Assembly (NCBI GenBank): GCA_964606735.1
Contig: CAZSHI010000041.1
Coordinates: 1-15,047 of the forward strand
From: UBA5109 sp964606735
GTDB lineage: Bacteria; Pseudomonadota; Gammaproteobacteria; Pseudomonadales; Pseudohongiellaceae
Direction: 5' to 3'
DNA length: 15,047 bases
This document shows, piece by piece, positions 6,224 to 12,968 of this stretch; position 1 is the stretch's first letter, and every line of letters begins with the position of its first letter. The notes beneath the pieces were generated by a model. It worked only from the letters and a program-made list of their open reading frames with translations. It made no database searches and had not been told where the DNA came from. Made by a program: the position numbers and the translations under genes.

Positions 6224-7252
6224 TCAAGGTAAAACTGATACGATATCCAGCCCGGACGGCTCCGGGTATCCAAACATGATATTCATATTCTGTACTGCCT
6301 GTCCGGCAGCACCTTTAACCAGATTATCTTCCGCTGCAAGAATCACTATCTTATTACTGTCTGCGGGCCTGCTAATTGCAATATGGCACATATTGCTGCC
6401 ACGCACAGCTCGTGTTTCAGGACTCTGGCCTGGTTCAAGAACATCAACAAAAATTTCGTTTTTGTAATAATCTTCGTACAGTTTTTGAATATCTGTAGCA
6501 TCAGATAGCAGGCTTGCATAAAGGCTTGCCTGAATTCCTCGAATCATGGGGGCAAGGTGGGGCATGAATGTCAGATTGACCTGCTCATCACTGTGCTCAT
6601 TCAAGCCTTGAACAATTTCAGGATGGTGTCGATGTCCCTGAATGGCATATGCTTTAATGCTTTCACTAACCTCACACAACAAAGTACCCAGCGCTGCTTT
6701 TCTACCTGCGCCACTAACGCCTGATTTAACATCAGCAATCAATGACTGCGGATCAACTAGCTTATTCCTCAGCAGCGGAATGAAACCCAACTGCACAGCA
6801 GTTGGATAACAGCCCGGGTTGGCAATCAGTGAGGCATTTTTTATTCGTTCTCGATTAACTTCGGGTAATCCATAAACAGCCTCGGCAAGTAATTCTTCAC
6901 AGGCATGCTGCATGCCATACCAGCGCGACCATAATTGTGCATCTCGAATCCGAAAATCAGCCGAAAGATCAATAACCCTGACCCCCTTCCGCAATAGTTC
7001 AGGAACCATTGTCATCGCTGTGCCATTTGGTGTTGCAAAGAAAACCAGCTCGCACTCGGCCAGTACATCAATATCAGGCTCGCTGAAATTCAAGGTGATA
7101 TGCTGTCGCAAATTTGGAAATACCGAGGCAACAGAAACCCCCGCTTCCGCTCGGGAAGTGACAACTTTAATGTTGACTTGCGGGTGCTGAACCAGAATCC
7201 TCAGGAGTTCAACCCCTGTATATCCGGTTGCTCCAACGACAGCAACGTCCAT
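6224..7252 (-). CDS. argC: N-acetyl-gamma-glutamyl-phosphate reductase
   Basis: Third step of arginine biosynthesis: NADPH-dependent reduction of N-acetylglutamyl-5-phosphate to the semialdehyde, in the cytoplasm. The 342 residues match the usual length. Visible are the NADP-binding GATGYTG at 7-13, the catalytic Cys148 in NPGCYPTA, SGVSGAGRKA at 177-186 and the GHRHHPE motif at 206-212 with the active-site His. The ATG is fixed by an in-frame TAG immediately upstream, and AAGAGG supplies a ribosome site. It is the first gene of the argC > DUF6776 > bactofilin (> erpA) run and is divergent from the ClC gene, with which it shares a short promoter region. No other arg genes are in the window. 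Confidence 0.97.
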   Translation of the reverse strand: MDVAVVGATGYTGVELLRILVQHPQVNIKVVTSRAEAGVSVASVFPNLRQHITLNFSEPDIDVLAECELVFFATPNGTAMTMVPELLRKGVRVIDLSADFRIRDAQLWSRWYGMQHACEELLAEAVYGLPEVNRERIKNASLIANPGCYPTAVQLGFIPLLRNKLVDPQSLIADVKSGVSGAGRKAALGTLLCEVSESIKAYAIQGHRHHPEIVQGLNEHSDEQVNLTFMPHLAPMIRGIQASLYASLLSDATDIQKLYEDYYKNEIFVDVLEPGQSPETRAVRGSNMCHIAISRPADSNKIVILAAEDNLVKGAAGQAVQNMNIMFGYPEPSGLDIVSVLP

Positions 7253-7295
7253 CTATAAAACCTCTTGGCTACTCTTAATTGTTCGGACAAGTCGC

Positions 7296-7302
7296 TATAA
7301 TA
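7296..7302. promoter_or_regulatory. Overlapping divergent -10 boxes, argC/ClC
   Basis: TATAAT (7296-7301) is a perfect plus-strand -10 for the ClC gene. On the minus strand, the overlapping TATTAT (7302-7297) matches the consensus at five of six for argC. Both -35 regions at 16-18 bp spacing are weak (TCTTAA for the plus strand). The inferred starts would be on opposite sides of the same few bases, so only one polymerase could bind at a time. Confidence 0.5.
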
Positions 7303-7376
7303 AGAGTCTCGCCCTGAAAAAGCGACGAATCTTAACATAACTCAGGCCCTATCCCACACTTCAGGAGCAAGGATCT

Positions 7377-9065
7377 TTGTCAACACGCAGCAGCTTTCAT
7401 CAAAAGCTCGCTAGAGGAGATGCAAAAATTCGCTTGGCAGGCCTGGGCGTTTTTGTCGGACTTATCGCCGGCCTGATAGTCTGCTTTTTTCGTTTTACCC
7501 TGAGCCGGGATATTCCTTTCATGGCGCAGGGCATGGAAGCCGAAAACTTTGAAAGCCTTCACCCTGCGTTACGTTTTGTGTTTCCAATTGCAGGCTGCCT
7601 TTTAATCATCATCATATTTCATTTTTTAAAGCCAGCTCCTGGCTCAATGGGCGTTTCTTACGTTATTCACAAGGTACAGAAATTTCGTGGCCATATGCCA
7701 ATTAGAAATGCACTTGCACAATTTTTTGGCGCCACAATTGCCCTCTTGAGTGGTGGCTCATGTGGCAGAGAAGGACCTGCTATCCATCTTGGCGCAACTT
7801 CAGGCAGTGTTCTGGGTTACTGGCTACAATTACCACATAACAGCATCAGAACCCTGATCGCCTGTGGCAGTGCTGCAGCGATTTCAGCGTCTTTCAACAC
7901 CCCGATTGCCGGTGTAATTTTTGCGATGGAAGTCATCATGATGGAATATGCCATCAGCAGTTTTATTCCGGTGATCATTTCGTCAGTCAGTGCCGCTGTC
8001 ATCACACAGGTATTATTCGGCAATGAAGCCGTTTTTGATATTGCCTCTTCCCGCATGAACAGCCTGTGGGAGATTCCATATGTGGCCGTGCTGGGAATTC
8101 TGCTTGGCCTGTTAGCCAGCATCTTTGCCAGACTGCTTAACTACGCAGGCTCTTTTCATCAACTCAAATTCAGTACACGTTTGCTCTGTATCGGCGTTGC
8201 TACCGGCAGTCTCGGCCTGTTCATTCCGGAAGTCATGGGAATTGGTTACGACACGGTTAATCTGACCATTCAGGGAGGCCAGTCTGTCTATTTCCTGGGC
8301 TTACTGCTAACGGCAAAATTATGTCTGAGCGCTATGAGCCTGGGGCTGGGATTACCCGGCGGTGTAATCGGCCCGACCCTCATGATGGGGGGGCTCGCAG
8401 GTGGTATAGCAGGAGCACTTATCGCCGGATTTTTTCCCGGCAGTGATCCTGCCTTTTATGTTCTACTGGGCATGTGTTCGATGATGGGAGCAGCATTACA
8501 GGCCCCACTAGCAGCCCTGATGACACTGCTCGAGTTGAGCAATAATCCGAATATTATTTTGCCGGCCATGATTATCATAGTCTGCTCCAATCTGACTTAC
8601 TCTGAAATCCTGCGTACAAAATCCGTCTTCTTTGGGACCAGTGCTGAAAATCACGCTGCTGGCCAGGAACTGGCACGATTTTTAAATCGATATGCTGTCA
8701 GTTCAATCGTGCAGAATAATTTCATCGAAGTTACACCTGAAACACCAAAGCAGGAACTGGAAAGTTTGCTGATTCAGCAAAACGACTGGATCATCCTGGA
8801 TCAGGGGGACGAGGATAAATGCCTCATTCGTTTGGCAGACCTCAACAAAAACCTGCCGATTACACTGAGCACCCTGCAAGCTGTGGAAGCAGCCCCTCAT
8901 CATCCTCTGGTAGCTGTTTCTGATCGGGCAACCCTGCAGGAAGCACTTGAAATCATGCAGGAATCAGAATGCAGTTATGCCTATATCTATCGTGGGCCAA
9001 AACACGAAAAGACCATACTCGGAATTATCACCATCGATCAGATCATTGCTTTTTACCGCGACTGA
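7377..9065 (+). CDS. ClC family chloride channel with CBS domains
   Basis: Inner-membrane anion channel or Cl-/H+ antiporter of the ClC family. The 562 residues comprise a ClC core of about 18-420 with many hydrophobic helices and a C-terminal region of about 440-560 resembling paired CBS domains. The gating-glutamate motif GREGP (130-134, E132) and the anion-site Ser90 in GSMGV are present. Two features depart from E. coli ClcA: the proton-glutamate position (E203 in ClcA) is Val186 in FAMEV, and GGIFAP becomes GGVIGP (328-333). Loss of that glutamate is typical of channels rather than exchangers, so the name ClcA antiporter should not be assumed. Translation starts at TTG (7377) with AGGAG nine bases upstream and no nearby ATG in frame. 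It is followed by hemJ. Confidence 0.9.
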   Translation: MSTRSSFHQKLARGDAKIRLAGLGVFVGLIAGLIVCFFRFTLSRDIPFMAQGMEAENFESLHPALRFVFPIAGCLLIIIIFHFLKPAPGSMGVSYVIHKVQKFRGHMPIRNALAQFFGATIALLSGGSCGREGPAIHLGATSGSVLGYWLQLPHNSIRTLIACGSAAAISASFNTPIAGVIFAMEVIMMEYAISSFIPVIISSVSAAVITQVLFGNEAVFDIASSRMNSLWEIPYVAVLGILLGLLASIFARLLNYAGSFHQLKFSTRLLCIGVATGSLGLFIPEVMGIGYDTVNLTIQGGQSVYFLGLLLTAKLCLSAMSLGLGLPGGVIGPTLMMGGLAGGIAGALIAGFFPGSDPAFYVLLGMCSMMGAALQAPLAALMTLLELSNNPNIILPAMIIIVCSNLTYSEILRTKSVFFGTSAENHAAGQELARFLNRYAVSSIVQNNFIEVTPETPKQELESLLIQQNDWIILDQGDEDKCLIRLADLNKNLPITLSTLQAVEAAPHHPLVAVSDRATLQEALEIMQESECSYAYIYRGPKHEKTILGIITIDQIIAFYRD

Positions 9066-9094
9066 GCAGTCACTGAGCCCAAGTTTGCTCGCTG

Positions 9095-9125
9095 TTGGCA
9101 GCCGCTTTTCGAAAGATGTTATTAT
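9095..9125 (+). promoter_or_regulatory. Candidate hemJ promoter
   Basis: TTGGCA (9095-9100) lies 19 bp from TATTAT (9120-9125), 29 bases before the hemJ ATG, within the 89-bp gap after the ClC gene. The spacer is longer than optimal. If active, it would uncouple the haem genes from the ClC gene. Confidence 0.35.
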
Positions 9126-9154
9126 TGCCCAGCCATTCAGGAGTAATTATCTTT

Positions 9155-9583
9155 ATGCTATATCTCTGGTTAAAAGCGCTGCATCTGTTCGCCCTCATTT
9201 GCTGGTTTGCCGGCATCTTTTATCTCCCCAGACTCTTTGTTTACCACGCCATGTCTGATGATGAAACCAGCCTGCAGCGTTTTAAAATCATGGAACGAAA
9301 ATTATTCTGGGGAATCATGACCCCATCTGCGATCCTGACCATCGCATTCGGTTCAGGTCTGATAGCCACCAATGCGGCCTTTTACATGCAATCAGGCTGG
9401 TTCCATGCCAAGCTTGCCTGTGTATTCCTGCTCCTGATTTTTCATCTCATGTGTTGGCGTTACCTGCTGGCTTTCCAGGATGATCGCAACACACACTCTC
9501 ACCGTTTTTATCGAATTTTCAATGAAGCGCCTGTGATTCTCTTACTCGCCATTATTATCCTTGTTGTCATCAAACCCTTTTAG
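9155..9583 (+). CDS. hemJ: Protoporphyrinogen IX oxidase, HemJ type
   Basis: A small membrane protein that oxidises protoporphyrinogen IX to protoporphyrin IX, the penultimate step of protohaem synthesis. The 142 residues equal the family length, with four hydrophobic segments at about 5-27, 53-72, 84-106 and 123-139. Signature sequences are LKALHLFALICWFAGIFYLPRL (2-27 region, with H10 and R26), GWFHAKL (81-87, with the conserved K86) and FNEAP (122-126). I chose the ATG at 9155 because MLYLWLKALH is the normal HemJ N-terminus and GGAG lies upstream. A longer in-frame reading from TTG 9095 would add 20 atypical residues. It ends 8 bp before hemL, so two tetrapyrrole genes are adjacent. Confidence 0.92.
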   Translation: MLYLWLKALHLFALICWFAGIFYLPRLFVYHAMSDDETSLQRFKIMERKLFWGIMTPSAILTIAFGSGLIATNAAFYMQSGWFHAKLACVFLLLIFHLMCWRYLLAFQDDRNTHSHRFYRIFNEAPVILLLAIIILVVIKPF

Positions 9584-9591
9584 GAAAACCC

Positions 9592-10896
9592 ATGTCTGAT
9601 GTATTGAATCTTTCCCGCTCTGTAGCCCTGTTTGCACTGGCCAAAGAACATATTCCCGGCGGCGTTAATTCACCCGTAAGAGCCTTCAAGGGAGTTGGCG
9701 GTGACCCTGTATTTTTCGTCAGAGGCGAAGGTGCCTACCTCTACGATGAAGATGATAATGCCTATATCGATTACATCGGTGCCTGGGGGCCATTGATTCT
9801 TGGACACTGCCACCCTCGGGTAATTAGTGCCCTGAAAAAACAGCTTGATCTGGGACTGGCCTTTGGGGCTCCAACCAGTAAGGAAGTTCAGCTGGCCGAA
9901 CGCATCTGCGAGTTGGTTCCCTCGATTGAAAGTGTCAGACTGGTCAACTCCGGCACAGAGGCAACCATGAGTGCCATACGACTGGCACGCGGAGTGACCG
10001 AACGTGACAAGATTGTCAAATTTGAAGGCTGTTATCACGGACATGTCGATGCTTTACTGGTCAAGGCCGGTTCCGGTGCCTTGACCCTGGGATCACCTGA
10101 TTCTGCCGGCATTCCGGCAAGCACAGCGGAACAGACCTACATCATGCCTTACAATGACAGTGAAACAATCAGCGAGTTGTTCCGTCAGTCCGGCGAAGAA
10201 ATTGCCTGTGTTATCGTGGAACCTGTAGCCGGCAACATGAATTGCGTGCCTCCACAGGATGGGTTTTTACAGACATTACGGCAATTGTGCAGTGATTACG
10301 GCAGCTTGCTCATCTTTGATGAAGTCATGACCGGCTTTCGGGTAGCCGCCGGCGGAGCTCAGAGCGTCTATGGTATAGATCCGGATCTCACCACACTGGG
10401 TAAGGTTATCGGTGGCGGCCTGCCTGTTGGCGCCTTTGGTGGCAAACAGGAATACATGGGTATGCTGGCACCAAATGGCCCTGTTTATCAGGCGGGAACA
10501 CTATCCGGCAACCCTCTGGCAGTTACTGCCGGACTGGCCATGCTGGAGGAAATCTCCCGTCCCGGCTTTTATGAAAATCTTACACAGATGACAGCTGGCC
10601 TGCTGAGCGGTTTGCAGGAGCGAGCCGATAATGCCGGGATTGCCTTTAGCACCAATCAGGTTGGCGGGATGTTTGGCTGCTTTTTCAGTGATGAACAGAA
10701 GATTAGCAGTTTTTCCCAGGTCATGGCCTGTGATACCGAACGCTTCAGAACGTATTTTCACCGCATGCTGGAGCAAGGCATTTATCTTGCTCCTTCAGCC
10801 TTTGAAGCCGGTTTTCTCTCAGCGGCACATGGCCAAAAAGAAATACAACGGACCCTGGATGCGGCCGAACACGCCTTTTCAAGTCTCAATCAATAA
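9592..10896 (+). CDS. hemL: Glutamate-1-semialdehyde 2,1-aminomutase
   Basis: PLP enzyme that converts glutamate-1-semialdehyde to 5-aminolevulinate, the C5-route entry to haem and other tetrapyrroles. The 434 residues match the family length (about 426-434). Visible are IPGGVNSPVRAFKGVGG at 21-37, NSGTEATMSAIRLARG at 119-134 (cofactor phosphate site), IFDEVMTGFR at 241-250 with Asp243 for the PLP nitrogen, and the Schiff-base Lys271 in TLGKVIGGGLPVGAFGG. The ribosome site AGGAAAA overlaps the hemJ stop, which suggests co-translation from one mRNA. The downstream kinase gene begins after a 9-bp gap. Confidence 0.98.
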   Translation: MSDVLNLSRSVALFALAKEHIPGGVNSPVRAFKGVGGDPVFFVRGEGAYLYDEDDNAYIDYIGAWGPLILGHCHPRVISALKKQLDLGLAFGAPTSKEVQLAERICELVPSIESVRLVNSGTEATMSAIRLARGVTERDKIVKFEGCYHGHVDALLVKAGSGALTLGSPDSAGIPASTAEQTYIMPYNDSETISELFRQSGEEIACVIVEPVAGNMNCVPPQDGFLQTLRQLCSDYGSLLIFDEVMTGFRVAAGGAQSVYGIDPDLTTLGKVIGGGLPVGAFGGKQEYMGMLAPNGPVYQAGTLSGNPLAVTAGLAMLEEISRPGFYENLTQMTAGLLSGLQERADNAGIAFSTNQVGGMFGCFFSDEQKISSFSQVMACDTERFRTYFHRMLEQGIYLAPSAFEAGFLSAAHGQKEIQRTLDAAEHAFSSLNQ

Positions 10897-10905
10897 AGGA
10901 TAAAC

Positions 10906-11904
10906 ATGAAGAAGTACCATATTTATGCCCTGGGCAATGCGCTCGTCGATAAGGAATTCGAAGTTGATGACAGTTTTTTTGCTCACGAGAGTATTCAAAA
11001 AGGCATCATGACACTGGTTGATGGTGAATCGCAGGCAACCATTCTGCAGCGGCTTACCGAGCGCTTCGGCCTGAAGAAACGTGCCGGCGGCGGTTCAGCA
11101 GCCAACACGCTCTATGCCGCATCCCAATTCGGCGCCAATACCTTTTATTCCTGTAAAGTTGCCAATGATGAATTTGGTGATTTCTACCTACAGGAACTTG
11201 GCCAGCACAACATCGAAACCAACCTTGAGAGTATCCGCGGCAATGACGGTGTTACCGGAAAATGTCTGGTCATGGTTAGTCCGGATGCCGAGCGTACCAT
11301 GCTCACCTATCTGGGCATTTCAGAAAACCTGACAAAAGCCGATATCCATGAAGACGCACTGGCCAATTCGGACTACCTCTATCTAGAGGGCTACCTGGTC
11401 TCCTCACCAACTGCGCGGGAAGCCTGTATCCATGCCAGAAGAGTTGCCGAATCAAAAGGTGTGGCAACAGCGATCACCCTGTCAGACCCAGCAATGGTGC
11501 AATTTTTCCGCGGAGGCCTGGAAGACATGATTGGAGATGGCGTTGACCTGCTTTTCGCCAACCATGTTGAGGCGATGGCCTGGACTGGAGAAGAAACTGT
11601 CGAAGCAGCCGCAGAAGGCCTGAAAGCCATCGCCAAAACTCTGGTGATTACCCGGGGTGCCAAAGGAGCTCTGCTGTTCGACGGGCAAAAGTATATCGAA
11701 ATCGCTGCTCATCCAGTGAAAGCCATCGATTCCAATGGTGCTGGCGATATTTTCGCCGGGGCTTTTTTATATGGCATTTCAAACGGCCTGGATTTCGAAA
11801 CAGCCGGTCGTCTGGCCAGTTTAAGTGCCGCAACACTGGTTTGTGAATTCGGTCCCAGACTGGCGCCGGCAAGACATCTGGAATTACTGCAGCAGGTAGT
11901 CTGA
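10906..11904 (+). CDS. PfkB family carbohydrate/adenosine kinase
   Basis: Ribokinase-superfamily sugar or nucleoside kinase of the adenosine-kinase-like subgroup. The 332 residues show the N-terminal fold (IYALGNALVDKEFEV, 6-20), the substrate-binding GGGSAANT at 61-68, and the PfkB signature DSNGAGDIFAGAF at 275-287, with the anion hole GAG and catalytic Asp281. The pattern YALGNALVD and the YLEGYLV stretch resemble bacterial adenosine kinase-like proteins. The true substrate (adenosine, inosine or a ribose derivative) cannot be fixed by eye. It lies 9 bp after hemL with AAAGGAT as ribosome site, as the last gene of the run. Its stop is one base from the stop of the convergent DUF3014 gene. 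Confidence 0.88.
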   Translation: MKKYHIYALGNALVDKEFEVDDSFFAHESIQKGIMTLVDGESQATILQRLTERFGLKKRAGGGSAANTLYAASQFGANTFYSCKVANDEFGDFYLQELGQHNIETNLESIRGNDGVTGKCLVMVSPDAERTMLTYLGISENLTKADIHEDALANSDYLYLEGYLVSSPTAREACIHARRVAESKGVATAITLSDPAMVQFFRGGLEDMIGDGVDLLFANHVEAMAWTGEETVEAAAEGLKAIAKTLVITRGAKGALLFDGQKYIEIAAHPVKAIDSNGAGDIFAGAFLYGISNGLDFETAGRLASLSAATLVCEFGPRLAPARHLELLQQVV

Positions 11905-11905
11905 G

Positions 11906-12793
11906 TTACATTGAGCCCAGCTGTAAGCGACGCTTGAAAAACTCGAGTCGTCGTTGCAGGCTCTGGGTATTCTCCGGCCCCAGTCGCATCAGCAGTTTTT
12001 CCACATCAGTGAAATTTTCCACCTCAGGATCAGCATACAGATAATTCAGACTCGGCCTGATCAGTTGCTGTGGCTGCGGTGCACTGCGGACATTCAGTAC
12101 CTGGTCTATGGCTGTGATTAAAACTTCATCAAAATCGGAACCGGGAATCCCCAGCTCAGCATAGGCCCGACGAAACAACGGCAATAAGCGCTGATACAAA
12201 GACACAGCTGTTTCCGTATCGATATTGCTCAAGACATTAACCAATGCATCAAAGCGGCGGTAGGATGACTCATCCATCAGGAAAAATTCACTCCCCAATT
12301 CCCTGACCTGCATGGCCTGCTGGGGCCCCAGCACCGGCAGATTCCTGTCCGGAAATTCACCCCGGCTGACATTTTCCGTCAGAACGACAAACTTGCGTAT
12401 CAATTCTTCTGACACCAGGTGTGTGAGAACAGCGGCACCACCGTCTATCTCGGCGAGTGAGGAAAGGACAAAAGCATCACTGTCATTCAAATCCGGCAAG
12501 GCAGCCGCTTGGGGCTCTACTTCTACTGTTACTGTTTCAACAGGTTCACTCTGGATTTCCAACTGGGCCTGAGCATCTTCTTCAAGCACCACCAGTTCCT
12601 CGATCGGTTCCACAACAGGCTCCTCAGCAAGAGGCGCTGCAGGAACCACCGGCGGCGGTTGTGGAATCTGTATCGGAGTCTGGCTGACAATTTCAGCAGG
12701 TGCTTCGTCATTATTACCACTGATCATCATGAACAGCCCGAATAGGATGATGATGCCGATCACCAACGAAAATATCAGTTTGTTGTCATTCAT
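11906..12793 (-). CDS. DUF3014 domain protein, membrane-anchored
   Basis: Function unknown. The 295 residues begin with a short polar tail and one membrane segment at about 5-24 (KLIFSLVIGIIILFGLFMMI). A Pro/Glu/Val-rich linker follows at about 27-95, then a helical C-terminal domain at about 98-290. The latter contains LPDLNDSDAFVLSSL, LVSEELIRKFVVLTENVSRGEFP and SLYQRLLPLFRRAYAELG, which I recognise as DUF3014. The topology suggests a single-pass protein with a soluble domain held away from the membrane by the flexible linker, probably in the periplasm. The ATG at 12793 has no strong Shine-Dalgarno sequence. An 18-bp dyad (12806-12823) lies just upstream. It shares its direction with pnp, but a strong terminator separates them. 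Confidence 0.85.
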   Translation of the reverse strand: MNDNKLIFSLVIGIIILFGLFMMISGNNDEAPAEIVSQTPIQIPQPPPVVPAAPLAEEPVVEPIEELVVLEEDAQAQLEIQSEPVETVTVEVEPQAAALPDLNDSDAFVLSSLAEIDGGAAVLTHLVSEELIRKFVVLTENVSRGEFPDRNLPVLGPQQAMQVRELGSEFFLMDESSYRRFDALVNVLSNIDTETAVSLYQRLLPLFRRAYAELGIPGSDFDEVLITAIDQVLNVRSAPQPQQLIRPSLNYLYADPEVENFTDVEKLLMRLGPENTQSLQRRLEFFKRRLQLGSM

Positions 12794-12805
12794 ATTTGCT
12801 CACTG

Positions 12806-12823
12806 CTGACACTAGCTTGTCAG
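12806..12823. promoter_or_regulatory. 18-bp dyad upstream of the DUF3014 gene
   Basis: CTGACA (12806-12811) and TGTCAG (12818-12823) are perfect inverted arms with a 6-bp centre, 12 bp before the start codon of the DUF3014 gene. The geometry fits a dimeric repressor operator or a short 5'-UTR hairpin. The motif CTGACAG also recurs at about 12879 and inside the pnp terminator, so chance similarity is possible. Confidence 0.35.
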
Positions 12824-12914
12824 TTGATAAATCACAGCCCCTTGAGGACCCCAATAGTTTAATACCGGACTTATTAATACTGACAGTTAAATGGAAAAAT
12901 AGTTTTTCAGTCAT

Positions 12915-12947
12915 AAAAAAGCCCGAATTCTGACAGAATTCGGGCTT
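12915..12947 (-). terminator. Intrinsic terminator of pnp
   Basis: On the minus strand, a 12-bp perfect stem (AAGCCCGAATTC, pairing 12936-12947 with 12919-12930) with a 5-nt loop is followed by a run of T running to about 12915. It lies 22 bp past the pnp stop. It is one of the strongest hairpins in the window and would separate pnp from the DUF3014 gene. Confidence 0.92.
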
Positions 12948-12968
12948 CCAGAGCACTACTGGCAAAGA

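Noticed and set aside
9095..9154. N-terminal extension of HemJ from TTG 9095
   Set aside because: The added 20 residues are not typical of HemJ, and the ATG at 9155 has a ribosome site and the canonical N-terminus.
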